This document shows, in pieces, positions 23,687 to 32,181 of a stretch of 64,000 nt of DNA. A program made the translations under genes and the position numbers. The stretch lies in the NCBI GenBank assembly GCA_031177685.1, contig JAPSGI010000013.1:33434-97433 (forward strand). Direction: 5' to 3'. This DNA comes from Solirubrobacteraceae bacterium. GTDB lineage: Bacteria > Actinomycetota > Thermoleophilia > Solirubrobacterales > Solirubrobacteraceae. The notes under the pieces were generated by a model. That model worked only from the letters and a program-made list of their open reading frames with translations, was not told where the DNA came from and did no database searches. Numbering within the stretch: position 1 is the first letter of the stretch; each line of letters begins with the position of its first letter.

Positions 23687-25912
23687 ATGGCGACCCAGGC
23701 ACGCGACATCTCCACGACCGGCCACCGCGCCCGGCTGCTGGCCGGCGTCCCGGTCGCCGAGCGGCGGCTCCGGCTCGCGGGCATCGACACGCCCGTCCTG
23801 GAGGGCGGCGACGGTTCGCCGGTCGTGCTGCTCCACGGCCCCGGCGGCAACGGCGCCCACTGGGTCCGGACGCTCCCGAACCTCGTGACGACGCACCGGC
23901 CCATCGCTCCCGACCTGCCCGGCCAGGGCGAGTCGCAGCTGGACGGCGTCGCGCTCGACGCCGAAACCGTGCTGACCTGGCTCGACGAGCTGATCGCGGC
24001 GACCTGCGAGACGCCGCCCACGGTGGTGGGCTACGGGCTGGGCGGCGCGATCGCCGCCCGCTTCGCCGCCGCGCACCCGGACCGGCTCGGCCGGCTGGTG
24101 CTGGTCGACACCCTGGGCCTCGTGCCCCTCGAGCCGGCACCGGACTTCGGCGCCGCGCTGCACGGCTTCCTGGAGCAACCGAACGCCGACACCCACGAGC
24201 GGCTGTGGCGCCACTGCGCGCGCGACCTGGACGGGCTGCGCGCGCGGATGGGCGAGCGCTGGGACGCCTTCGAGTCCTACAACCTCGACCGCGCCCGGAC
24301 GCCGGCCGTCGCCGAGGCGCTGGGCGCGCTGATGGCGCAGTTCGGCGGCCCGTCGATCCCCAGGGAGGAGCTGGCGCGGATCTCGGTCCCCACGAGCCTG
24401 ATCTGGGGGCGCCACGACCTGGCCACGCGCCTGGAGGTCGCCGAGAGCGCGAGCGCGCGCTACGACTGGCCGCTGCACGTCGTCGAGGACTGCGCGGACG
24501 ACCCGCCCGTCGAGCAGCCCGAGGCGTTCCTGCGCGCCCTGCGCGCCGAGCTCGAGCTGCGCCCGGCGGTGACCGGCTCCGTGCTCGTCCCCGGCGCGGC
24601 CGGCTTCGGCGAGGCCACGCGCCTGTGGAACGGGATGATCGAAAAGCGCCCGGCGCTGGTCGTCCAGCCGGCCGGGACCGAGGACGTGGTGCGCGCCCTG
24701 CGCTTCGCCCGCGCCAGCGGGATCGCGCTTTCGGTCCGCGGCGGCGGGCACAACATCGCCGGAACCGCGCTCGTCGATGGCGGGCTGACGCTCGACATGT
24801 CGCGGCTGCGCCGGGTCGCCGTCGATCCGAAGGCACGGACCGCGACCGTGCAGCCCGGCTGCCTGCTGCAGGACGTCGACCGCGCCACCCAGGCCCACGG
24901 CCTCGCCACCCCGCTGGGGTTCGTCTCCGACGTGGGTGTCGCCGGCCTCACGCTCGGCGGCGGCCTCGGCTACCTCACTCGCCGCTTCGGCTGGACGGTG
25001 GACAACCTGCTGGAAGTCGAGATCGTCACCGCCGACGGGCGCGTGCGCCGCGCCGCGCCCGACGAGCACCCGGACCTGTTCTGGGCGGTACGGGGCGCCG
25101 GCGCCAACCTGGGCGTGGTCACCCGCTTCACCTTCCGCCTGCACGAGGTCGGCCCGACCGTCCACGGCGGCCTGATCGCCTGGCCGTTCGAGCGCGCCGG
25201 CGAGATCCTGCGCGCCTACCGCGACCTGACCGAGAGCGCGCCGCGCGAGCTGAGCGTCTGGCTCGTCCTCATGCACGCTCCGCCCGCGCCGTTCGTGCCG
25301 CCGGACTGGCACGGGCGCCGGGTCTGCGCCATGTCCGTCTGCTACAGCGGAGACGTCGCGCGCGCCGGGGAGGTCCTGCGGCCGGTCCGGACGCTCGGCG
25401 AGCCGGTGTTCGACCTCCTGCGCGACCAGCCCTACGTCGAGCTGCAATCCCACCTGGACGGCACCGAACCCAAGGGCGACCATTACTACTGGAAGACCGA
25501 GTTCGTCGAGCGGCTCGACGACGGTCTGCTGGACGCCGCGCGCGAGCTGGCGGCGGACTGCCCGATTCCGCATGGTGACATCGGCTTCCTGCACCTGGGC
25601 GGGGCGCTCAACGAGCGCCCGGGCGAGGACGGGGCGGTGGGCAACCGCGACGCGCGCTACGCCGTTGGCGTCAAGGGCGCGTGGCTGCCCGAGGACCCGC
25701 GCGGGGAGACGTTCGTGCACTGGGTGCGCACCCGCGGGGAGCGCATCCGGCGCTTCTCGACCGGCGGCAACTACATCAACTTCCAGACCGCCGACGAGGG
25801 GGACGAGCGCATCCGCGCCACCTACGGTGCCAACTTCGACCGCCTGCGCGCGGTCAAGGCGAAGTACGACCCCGACAACGTGTTCGCCTCCAACCGCAAC
25901 GTGGCCATGTAG
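23687..25912 (+). CDS. Fusion: catalytically altered alpha/beta-hydrolase domain plus BBE-type FAD oxidoreductase
   Basis: A 741-residue two-part protein. Residues about 20-285 have the alpha/beta-hydrolase layout (VVLLHGPGGNGAHW, DLPGQGES, LIWGRHDLA). However, the nucleophile elbow reads VVGYGLGGA, with Gly where Ser is expected, and the usual GHxxxxEQPE histidine region reads CADDPPVEQPE. Residues about 300-741 form a PCMH-type FAD-binding oxidoreductase: RGGGHNIAG with the His that normally bonds FAD, GVAGLTLGGGLGYL, RGAGANLGVVTRF, and the C-terminal BBE segment KYDPDNVFASNRNVAM. The second covalent Cys of BBE enzymes is replaced (GFVSDVG). The ATG at 23687 follows GGCGAGGAGG. The substrate is unknown; sugars, alkaloid-like or polyketide alcohols are family precedents. 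Confidence 0.85.
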   Translation: MATQARDISTTGHRARLLAGVPVAERRLRLAGIDTPVLEGGDGSPVVLLHGPGGNGAHWVRTLPNLVTTHRPIAPDLPGQGESQLDGVALDAETVLTWLDELIAATCETPPTVVGYGLGGAIAARFAAAHPDRLGRLVLVDTLGLVPLEPAPDFGAALHGFLEQPNADTHERLWRHCARDLDGLRARMGERWDAFESYNLDRARTPAVAEALGALMAQFGGPSIPREELARISVPTSLIWGRHDLATRLEVAESASARYDWPLHVVEDCADDPPVEQPEAFLRALRAELELRPAVTGSVLVPGAAGFGEATRLWNGMIEKRPALVVQPAGTEDVVRALRFARASGIALSVRGGGHNIAGTALVDGGLTLDMSRLRRVAVDPKARTATVQPGCLLQDVDRATQAHGLATPLGFVSDVGVAGLTLGGGLGYLTRRFGWTVDNLLEVEIVTADGRVRRAAPDEHPDLFWAVRGAGANLGVVTRFTFRLHEVGPTVHGGLIAWPFERAGEILRAYRDLTESAPRELSVWLVLMHAPPAPFVPPDWHGRRVCAMSVCYSGDVARAGEVLRPVRTLGEPVFDLLRDQPYVELQSHLDGTEPKGDHYYWKTEFVERLDDGLLDAARELAADCPIPHGDIGFLHLGGALNERPGEDGAVGNRDARYAVGVKGAWLPEDPRGETFVHWVRTRGERIRRFSTGGNYINFQTADEGDERIRATYGANFDRLRAVKAKYDPDNVFASNRNVAM

Positions 25913-25943
25913 GGCATGGCGAGGCCCCGACTACCATGGCGCG

Positions 25944-27671
25944 GTGCGCTTCGGGGTCTTCTACGAGCACCAGCTCCCGCGCCCCTGGGACGACGGCGCC
26001 GAGCAGCGACTGATCGCTGACGCGCTGGACCAGGTCGAGCTGGCCGACCGGCTGGGGTTCGACTACGTGTGGGAGGTCGAGCACCACTTCCTCGAGGAGT
26101 ACTCGCACTCCTCGGCCTCCGAGGTGTTCCTGGGCGCCGCCTCGCAGCGCACCCAGCGCATCCGGCTGGGCTTCGGGATCGTGGCGATGCCGCCGGGCTA
26201 CCAGCATCCCGCGCGCGTGGCGGAGAAGGTGGCGATGCTCGACCTCGTTTCGGGCGGGCGCTGCGACTTCGGGTCCGGCGAGACGTCGTCCGGCGCCGAG
26301 CTGGCCGGCTTCGGCGTGGAGCGCGACTCCAAGCGCGCGCAGTGGGAGGAGGCGCTCGACGTCACCACGCGGATGTTCGTGGAGGAGCCGTTCGCCGGCT
26401 GGGACGGGCGCTTCGTGCGGATGCCGCCGCGCAACGTCGTCCCCAAGCCGGTCCAGAAGCCGCACCCGCCGCTGTGGGTGGCCTGCTCGCGGCGCGACAC
26501 GATCAAGCTGGCCGCCGAGCGGGGCCTGGGCGCGCTGTCGTTCTCCTTCGTGGAGCCCGAGGCCGCGAAGGAGTGGGTGGACGAGTACTACGGGATCCTC
26601 GCGTCGTCGCGCTGCGTCCCGGCGGGGTTCGCCGTCAACCCGAACTTCGCCGTGGTGCTGCCGATGATGTGCCATCCCGACGAGGCGACGGCGATCGAGC
26701 GAGGGATCGACGGCGCCCACTTCTTCGGATATTCGCTGGCGCACTACTACGTGTTCGGCGACCACCACCCGGGGCGCACCAGCATCTGGGAGGAGTTTCA
26801 GCGCAACCGCGGCGAACGGGGGTTCGCGCGGGAGATCGTCACGCCCGCGCAGGCCCCGCTGGGCGTGAAGATCATGCAGGAGGGGATGGGCTCGCTGCGC
26901 GGCGCGATAGGCACGCCCGAGCAGGTCCGCGACCTGTGCCGGCGCTACGAGGCGGCCGGCGTCGACCAGGTCATATTCGTCTCGCAGGCGGGAAACAATC
27001 GTCATGACCACATCTGCGAGTCCCTGGAGGTGTTCGCACAGGAAGTGATGCCGGAATTCGCCACGCACGCCGAGGAGCGCGACGCCGACAAGCTGGCGCG
27101 GCTCGCCCCCGCGATGGAGGCCGCGCTGGCCCGGCGCCCGCCCGCGCGCCAGGCGGCCCCGGACTACACGATCGAGCCGCTGGACTCCGGCCCGCCCGCC
27201 GCGCCGTCCGGGGCCGGCGCCGACGGCAACGGCGGGCCCGGCCTCGCGGCGCGGCTGGCCGCGCACGGCGAGGCCGCGCTGGGCGCCTTCGTGCGGCGCG
27301 CCGACGACCGCCAGCTGGAGCGCACGCTGGGCTCCGAGCCCGGTCTGCGGCTGATCTTCGCGGGCATGACCCGGCGGTTCCGGCCCGACCGCGCCGGCGA
27401 CTTCGAGGGCGACGTCCAGTACGAGCTGACCCCGACGTCCGGCGCGCCGCGCAGCTGGGTGGTCTCGATCGGCCACGGCCGCGCCTCGGCGCGGCCCGGT
27501 CGCGCCGCGGCGCCGCGGGTGACGATCGGGATGGACATGGCCGACTTCGCGCGGCTAGTCGCCCGCGAGCTCGATCCCGGGCGGGCCCTGCTGGAGGGCC
27601 GTCTCCGCCTGCAGGGCGACGTCATGGCCGCGTCGCGCCTGGGCGAGATGTTCGGAGAGCCCGGGTACTGA
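25944..27671 (+). CDS. LLM-class flavin oxidoreductase fused to SCP2-like domain
   Basis: A 575-residue protein. The first 380 residues are a luciferase-like (LLM) TIM barrel: VRFGVFYEHQLPRPW, YVWEVEHHFLEEYSHSS, RIRLGFGIVAMPPGYQHPAR, DFGSGETSSGAELAGFG. Members use FMN or F420 to oxidise or monooxygenate small molecules. After a Pro-rich linker (about residues 405-435), the last 130 residues look like an SCP2 sterol-carrier domain (LRLIFAGMTRRFRPD, VTIGMDMADFARLVA, GRLRLQGDVMAASRL), which holds a hydrophobic ligand. The GTG at 25944 lies 31 bases after the FAD-oxidase stop, so both flavoproteins are probably one pathway. The next gene overlaps the stop codon. Confidence 0.88.
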   Translation: MRFGVFYEHQLPRPWDDGAEQRLIADALDQVELADRLGFDYVWEVEHHFLEEYSHSSASEVFLGAASQRTQRIRLGFGIVAMPPGYQHPARVAEKVAMLDLVSGGRCDFGSGETSSGAELAGFGVERDSKRAQWEEALDVTTRMFVEEPFAGWDGRFVRMPPRNVVPKPVQKPHPPLWVACSRRDTIKLAAERGLGALSFSFVEPEAAKEWVDEYYGILASSRCVPAGFAVNPNFAVVLPMMCHPDEATAIERGIDGAHFFGYSLAHYYVFGDHHPGRTSIWEEFQRNRGERGFAREIVTPAQAPLGVKIMQEGMGSLRGAIGTPEQVRDLCRRYEAAGVDQVIFVSQAGNNRHDHICESLEVFAQEVMPEFATHAEERDADKLARLAPAMEAALARRPPARQAAPDYTIEPLDSGPPAAPSGAGADGNGGPGLAARLAAHGEAALGAFVRRADDRQLERTLGSEPGLRLIFAGMTRRFRPDRAGDFEGDVQYELTPTSGAPRSWVVSIGHGRASARPGRAAAPRVTIGMDMADFARLVARELDPGRALLEGRLRLQGDVMAASRLGEMFGEPGY

Positions 27672-28729
27672 TGCGCGCGCGGATCGCCCGCCGCACGGCC
27701 GCCGTCCTGGCGGGCTCGCTCGCCGTCTTCGGGACGGCCCCCGCCGCCGCGCCCGGCGCGGCAGAACCGCAGTTCCGCGACCGCGTGTTCAAGGGACCGA
27801 TCGCCCGCACGTCCCAGCTGCGCTCGGGTCCGGAGACCGGCTACCGCGCGCAGGACGGGCAGGTCGTGCTCGTCCGCGTGTCGGGCTCCGTGCCCAACGG
27901 GCCCGCGGTCGCGCAGCAGCTCGTCGACTTCCTCGGAACGCGCCTGCACGGCCTCGAGCTGGGGCGCCTGCGCATGTTCGTCGGCACGCCGAACGAGATC
28001 CAGAGCGCGTGCGGCGGCGACATGCGCGTGCTCGCGTGCTACGCCGCGGGGGAGCGGCGGATGTACGTCCCCGACCGCGATCCCCAGGCGGGCAACCGCG
28101 CGGGCTTCACCCGCGACTACGCAATCACGCACGAGTACGGCCATCACATCGCCGGGTACCGCTCCAACTCGCCGTGGCCCGCGCTGGACTGGGGCCCGAA
28201 GTACTGGTCCTCCTACGAGCACGTGTGCGCGGGCGTCGAGGATCGCAAGCTCTTCCCCGGCAATCAGGGCGAGCACTACCTCGACGATCCGGGCGAGGGC
28301 TTCGCCGACGCCTACGCGCACTTCCACTACCCGGAGGTCCCGTGGCAGTACAACGACGCGCTGCGCCCGGACGCGGGCGCCTTCGCGGCGCTGCGCCGCG
28401 ACGTGCTGGACCCGTGGCGGGGCTCGCGGCGCAAGCTGCTGTCGGGCAGCCTGCGCGCCGGGCGCACCGCGCGCGCGACCACGTTCCGGGCCACGCTGGA
28501 CGGCCGGGTCGACCTGCGCCTGTCCGGGCCGCGCGACGCGAACTACGACATCGCCGTCTACGACGGGCGCCGGCGGCTGGTCGACCGCACCCGCGCGCGG
28601 GGGAGCCGCGACCGTTTGCGCACGACGGTCTGCCGCGACCCGGACAGCCCGTCGATCCGCGTGCTGATCCGCGTCATCCGGCGCAGTGGCGCCGGCCCCT
28701 TCACGCTCCGCGCGCTCTATCCCGGCTGA
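27671..28729 (+). CDS. Secreted HExxH zinc metallopeptidase-like protein
   Basis: A 352-residue exported protein. A signal peptide covers residues about 1-32. The zinc site is THEYGHHIAGY (residues about 152-162, HExxH form) with a likely third ligand Glu/His in PGEGFADAYAHFHY near residue 208, as in gluzincin-like peptidases. The C-terminal 80 residues are beta-rich (ATLDGRVDLRLSGPRDANYD) like a bacterial pre-peptidase or carbohydrate-binding domain. The ATG overlaps the upstream TGA (ATGA-type coupling), tying it to the LLM-SCP2 gene. The target protein is unknown. Confidence 0.75.
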   Translation: MRARIARRTAAVLAGSLAVFGTAPAAAPGAAEPQFRDRVFKGPIARTSQLRSGPETGYRAQDGQVVLVRVSGSVPNGPAVAQQLVDFLGTRLHGLELGRLRMFVGTPNEIQSACGGDMRVLACYAAGERRMYVPDRDPQAGNRAGFTRDYAITHEYGHHIAGYRSNSPWPALDWGPKYWSSYEHVCAGVEDRKLFPGNQGEHYLDDPGEGFADAYAHFHYPEVPWQYNDALRPDAGAFAALRRDVLDPWRGSRRKLLSGSLRAGRTARATTFRATLDGRVDLRLSGPRDANYDIAVYDGRRRLVDRTRARGSRDRLRTTVCRDPDSPSIRVLIRVIRRSGAGPFTLRALYPG

Positions 28730-28737
28730 GCTTTGGT

Positions 28738-28770
28738 GACTTAGCCGCGCATAGCGCGGTCAACTCCACA
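28738..28770. repeat. Copy 1 of a dispersed 33 bp palindrome-containing motif
   Basis: The centre CCGCGC-ATA-GCGCGG (28745-28759) is a perfect inverted repeat. The block GCCGCGCATAGCGCGGTCAA (28744-28763) is identical to 63077-63096. Over 33 bases the two copies differ at only three positions. This copy lies about 25 bases upstream of the imuB start, the other about 30 bases upstream of the SAF gene start. Confidence 0.75.
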
Positions 28771-28786
28771 CTGCTTGGCACGTATG

Positions 28787-28800
28787 CGAACATGTGTTCG
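28787..28800. promoter_or_regulatory. SOS box overlapping the imuB start
   Basis: CGAAC-ATGT-GTTCG matches the actinobacterial LexA consensus perfectly. It covers the region where the start codon and any ribosome binding site must lie, so bound LexA would block the very beginning of the gene. Confidence 0.9.
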
Positions 28801-30011
28801 TGTCCGTCGTCGCTGCCCTGCTGCCCCGCTTCGAGCTCTCGGTAGCCGCCGGGGGCGGGGCGGCGCTGCTGCGGGGGCCGTCGGCGCTGGCGCCCATGCC
28901 GGGGACCACGCAGGGGATCGGCGAGGTCTCCGCGGCGGCGGAGGCCTTCGGCGTGCGGCCCGGGATGCCGATGGGAGAGGCGCTGGCGCGCTGCCCGCGC
29001 CTGGCGCTGGTCCCGCCCGACCCGGCTGGCGTGGCGGAGGCGTGGGAGGAGGCGCTGGCGCGGCTGGAGGGCATCGGGGCCGCGGTGGCGCCGGGGCGCC
29101 CGGGACAGGTCTGCTTCGACGCGGGCGAGCTGCGCGCGCTGCATGGGGGCGGGGTGCGGGGGGCGATCGCGGCGGCGGCGCGAGCGCTGCGGCGGCCGGC
29201 CCGCTTCGGGGCCGCCCCCGGCGCGTTCTGCGCGCTGGCGGCGGCCAGCCGGGCGCGCGTCGTGCGGCCGGTCGTGGTGGAGGGCGGTCCGGCGCAGGCG
29301 CGGGCCTGGCTGGCCCCGCGCGAAATCGGGCTGCTCGCGCTGCGCGAGGAGGTCGCGGGGCTGGTGGAGCCGCTGGAGCGGCTGGGGCTCTCCACGCTGG
29401 GCGCCCTGGCCGCGCTGCCGCGCGACGCGGTGACCGACCGCTTCGGGCGTCCGGGCCTGCGCGCGCACGACCTGGCGCGCGGCGACGACGCGCCACTGCG
29501 CCCGCGCCGGCCCTTCGAGGTCCTGCGCGAGTCGCTGGAGCTGCCCGAGGCGGCGTCGGGACCGCAGCTCGAACACGCGCTCGGCCTGCTGGTGGACCGG
29601 CTGCTGGCGCGGCGCGAGCGGCGGGGGCGGACGCTGCGCACGGTCGTCCTGGCCGCGGTGCTGGTGGAGGGCGGGACGTGGCGCGAGCGCGTGACGTTCC
29701 GCGAGGCGCTGGCCGATCCCCAGCGCATGCGCCTGGCGCTGGCGCCGCGGCTGGCCCTGCTGCCCGCGCCGGCGGACGCGCTGCGCGTGGCGGTGGAGAG
29801 CTTCGGGCCGCCGGTGACCGACCAGCGCGCGCTGCTCGACGAGGCCGCGGAGATGCGCGACGCTCGCCTGCGCGACGCGGTGCGCCAGACGCGCGCGCTG
29901 GCCGGGACCGACGCGGCACTGCGCGTGGTGGACGTCGACCCGCGGTCGCGCGTCCCCGAGCGCCGCTCGATCCTGGCCCCGTTCGAGGGGGAGGAGGGGC
30001 GCGGGCGGTGA
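28800..30011 (+). CDS. imuB: ImuB-like Y-family DNA polymerase paralogue
   Basis: A 403-residue DinB/UmuC-superfamily protein of the ImuB group, the non-catalytic adaptor of the DnaE2/ImuA'-ImuB mutasome in actinobacteria. The N-terminus MSVVAALLPRFELSVAAGGG lacks the metal-binding Asp of active Y-family enzymes (DxDxFFA). The palm contains GQVCFDAGELRALHGG; the HhH and little-finger regions follow (LERLGLSTLGALAALP, RRPFEVLRESLELPE). The GTG at 28800 is preferred on this N-terminus; a GTG at 28794 is also in frame. Control by LexA is clear from the overlapping SOS box. No dnaE2 or imuA partner is in the window. The next gene overlaps the stop. Confidence 0.87.
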   Translation: MSVVAALLPRFELSVAAGGGAALLRGPSALAPMPGTTQGIGEVSAAAEAFGVRPGMPMGEALARCPRLALVPPDPAGVAEAWEEALARLEGIGAAVAPGRPGQVCFDAGELRALHGGGVRGAIAAAARALRRPARFGAAPGAFCALAAASRARVVRPVVVEGGPAQARAWLAPREIGLLALREEVAGLVEPLERLGLSTLGALAALPRDAVTDRFGRPGLRAHDLARGDDAPLRPRRPFEVLRESLELPEAASGPQLEHALGLLVDRLLARRERRGRTLRTVVLAAVLVEGGTWRERVTFREALADPQRMRLALAPRLALLPAPADALRVAVESFGPPVTDQRALLDEAAEMRDARLRDAVRQTRALAGTDAALRVVDVDPRSRVPERRSILAPFEGEEGRGR

Positions 30012-30250
30012 CGGGCCCGCGGCGGCTGGGAGTGCCGCGCGCGGCCGCGGTCCGCGTGGCGCCGGACGGGCGCCCGCTCGTCGTGGACCGCCGCTACGTC
30101 GACGCCGTCCGCGAGTCCTGGCTGGTCGAGGACCGCTGGTGGACCGAGCAGCCGGTGCGCCGGCGCTACTGGGAGGTCGTCACGACCTGCGGCCGCGACG
30201 TCGTCGTCTTCCACGACCTCGTCGGCGGGCGCTGGTTCCTCCAGCGCTAG
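30008..30250 (+). CDS. DUF6504 family protein
   Basis: An 80-residue protein starting at a GTG that overlaps the imuB stop (GTGA). The sequence VAPDGRPLVVDRRYVDAVRE, then SWLVEDRWWTEQPVRRRYWE and a final GGRWFLQR, matches DUF6504, a short domain that follows imuB-like genes in actinobacteria. Its linkage to imuB suggests an accessory role in translesion synthesis; the function is not known. Its stop codon overlaps that of the convergent cobalamin adenosyltransferase gene. Confidence 0.8.
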   Translation: MTGPRRLGVPRAAAVRVAPDGRPLVVDRRYVDAVRESWLVEDRWWTEQPVRRRYWEVVTTCGRDVVVFHDLVGGRWFLQR

Positions 30251-30804
30251 GACTGCGAGGCGCCGGGCTGCCAGAGCGGCTCCTCGCCGCCGGCGTTTGC
30301 GCCGCGGGCGAGGATGAACAGCAGGTCGGAGAGACGGTTGAGGTAGCGGATCACCTCGGGGTTGGCGCCCTCGACCTCCAGTGCGCGCCGCTCGGCGCGG
30401 CGGGCCACCGTCCGGCAGACGTGCAGGTGCGCGGCGGCCGGTGTCCCGCCGGGGAGCAGGAAGGAGCGCAGCGGCTCCAGCGTCTCGTTGACCTCGTCGC
30501 AGGCCTTCTCCAGCCATCCCGTCTGCTCGGGCGTGACGCGCAGGCGCTCGCGCTCGCCGCCCTCGGGCACCGACAGGTCGGCGCCGACGTCGAAGAGGTC
30601 GTTCTGCACGCGCCGCAGCCACTTCGCATAGCCGTCGGGGAGCCCGTCGACCGTGAGCGCGACCCCGATCAGCGCGTTGAGCTCGTCGACCGTCCCGTAC
30701 GCCTCGATGCGCGGGTGGTTCTTCGGCACCCGGCTCATGTCGCCCAGGTGCGTCTCGCCGCTGTCGCCGAGGCGCGTGTAGATGCGCGTCAGGTTGACCG
30801 TCAC
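30247..30804 (-). CDS. Cob(I)alamin adenosyltransferase, PduO type
   Basis: A 185-residue ATP:cob(I)alamin adenosyltransferase that makes adenosylcobalamin. Signature regions: the ATP-binding N-terminus TRIYTRLGDSGETHLGD, EAYGTVDELNALIGVA, and the C-terminal RTVARRAERRALEVE with YLNRLSDLLFILAR. I chose the GTG at 30804 (MTVNLTRIYTR) because the longer frame runs back through the riboswitch. It diverges from the cobalamin riboswitch operon, so B12 modification and uptake genes are neighbours. No riboswitch is seen on its own side. Confidence 0.95.
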   Translation of the reverse strand: MTVNLTRIYTRLGDSGETHLGDMSRVPKNHPRIEAYGTVDELNALIGVALTVDGLPDGYAKWLRRVQNDLFDVGADLSVPEGGERERLRVTPEQTGWLEKACDEVNETLEPLRSFLLPGGTPAAAHLHVCRTVARRAERRALEVEGANPEVIRYLNRLSDLLFILARGANAGGEEPLWQPGASQS

Positions 30805-30837
30805 GCCTTCCAGGATACGCCGCGCTACGATGCCCGC

Positions 30838-31012
30838 GTTCACGGGCCGGTAGGCGAAGGGAAGTCCGGTGAGAATCCGGCGCGGACCCGCCACTGTGAC
30901 CGGGGAACGCCCCCGCTGGCGCCACGAGCGTGAGCCACTGAGTCGCCCCCGGCGGCTCGGGAAGGCGCGGAGGGTCGACTCCCGGAAGCCAGGAGACCTG
31001 CCACCGGCGACA
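30838..31012 (+). ncRNA. Cobalamin (B12) riboswitch
   Basis: The conserved core is present: GAAGGGAAGTCCGGTGAGAA, then CCGGCGCGGACCCGCCACTG (30875-30894, containing GCCACTG), and the B12-box region GGAAGCCAGGAGACCTGCC (30984-31002). It reads rightward and ends about 35 bases before the ATG at 31048. CCACGAG (30922-30928) is exactly complementary to CTCGTGG (31026-31032), which abuts the ribosome binding site GGAAAGGGG. This suggests a kissing loop that hides the site when B12 is bound. The downstream operon is expected to be off when cobalamin is plentiful. Ends are approximate. Confidence 0.95.
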
Positions 31013-31047
31013 AGCCCGACAAGCCCTCGTGGAAAGGGGTGGCTCAT

Positions 31048-32181
31048 ATGCAGGTTCTCCGCAATCGCACCGCCTTGGCGGTCGCAACCCTCCTGGCGGC
31101 GCTGTGCGTCGTCGCACCGGCCGCATTCGCCGCGCCGGTCACCGTCAACCTCCGCGTGGAGGGCAAGACCGCGACGATCTTCGAGGGCCCGGTGACGACG
31201 GACGGCAAGACCCTCACCAAGGACGCCAGCGGTCCGCACGCGTGCGACGGGACCAACGGCGGCGCCAATCCCACGCCCGGCCCGACCATGACGACGGCGC
31301 TGGACGACGGCGCGATCGCCGGCGGCTTCACCTGGGACGGCACCTGGTATTCGTTCGGCGACTTCGGCATCGACCGCATCGGCCCGGACGCGAACTCAAG
31401 CTCGGAGTTCTGGGGCTATGCGCTCAACTATCAGACGGCTGGCAAGGGCGGGTGCCAAGTGCAGGTCACCTCGGGCGACGAGGTCCTGTTCGGGTTCGAC
31501 TACTGGTCGAAGTCCGCGCTGCTCAAGCTCACCGGTCCTGCGACAGCGGACGCCGGCCAGCCGGTGACCGTGACGGTGGTGGACGGCCAGAACGGCGCGC
31601 CGGCCGCGGGCGCCTCCGTTGGCGGCGCCCTGACCGGCCCGGACGGCAAGGCGCAGCTCACGTTCTCCTCCACCGGAGTGCAGCGCCTGAAGGCGCAGCG
31701 AGCCGACGCGATCCGCTCCAATGCGCTGTCGATCTGTGTGCATCGAGGCAACGACGGGACCTGCGGGACGGTCGTCCCGGGAGTCGCGCCGGTCGATCCT
31801 CCCGCGGTCGACACGCGCATGCCCGTCGCCACGATCGCCGGGATTCGCAACCGGCAGCGCTTCAGCCGGCGGCGGGCGCCGCGGCTGCTGCGGGGCACGG
31901 TCGATCCGGGCGCGGCGGGCGTGCACGCCGTGCGGTTCCGGCTGCGCCGAGCGACCACGGGGCGGTGCTGGTTCTACAGCACGGTGCAGGAGCGCTTTCG
32001 CCGCGGCCGCTGCGACGCGTCGTGGTTTTTGTATCGCGTCGGCAACCGGCCGACGTGGGAGTACCTGCTGCCGGCGCGCCTGGCGCCCGGCCGCTACGTG
32101 CTCGACGTGCGCGTGATGGACCGCTGGGGTCGCGAGGTCAACAAGCGCGTGCGCTTCACGGTGCTGAGGGGCCGGCGGTGA
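31048..32181 (+). CDS. Exported transcobalamin-beta-like (DUF4430-type) protein 1
   Basis: A 377-residue secreted protein directly behind the B12 riboswitch. A signal peptide at residues 1-28 ends AFAA. Residues about 31-150 resemble the DUF4430/transcobalamin C-terminal domain (VNLRVEGKTATIFEGPV, SSEFWGYALNYQ, GDEVLFGFDYW). A bacterial Ig-like domain (ADAGQPVTVTVVDGQNGAP...) follows, then a C-terminal beta domain with Cys pairs (ATTGRCWFYSTV, RRGRCDASWFLYR). The ATG at 31048 has GGAAAGGGG upstream; an in-frame GTG at 31039 lies within that site. I infer binding of cobalamin or a related corrinoid at the cell surface. There is no lipobox or sorting signal. Confidence 0.75.
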   Translation: MQVLRNRTALAVATLLAALCVVAPAAFAAPVTVNLRVEGKTATIFEGPVTTDGKTLTKDASGPHACDGTNGGANPTPGPTMTTALDDGAIAGGFTWDGTWYSFGDFGIDRIGPDANSSSEFWGYALNYQTAGKGGCQVQVTSGDEVLFGFDYWSKSALLKLTGPATADAGQPVTVTVVDGQNGAPAAGASVGGALTGPDGKAQLTFSSTGVQRLKAQRADAIRSNALSICVHRGNDGTCGTVVPGVAPVDPPAVDTRMPVATIAGIRNRQRFSRRRAPRLLRGTVDPGAAGVHAVRFRLRRATTGRCWFYSTVQERFRRGRCDASWFLYRVGNRPTWEYLLPARLAPGRYVLDVRVMDRWGREVNKRVRFTVLRGRR

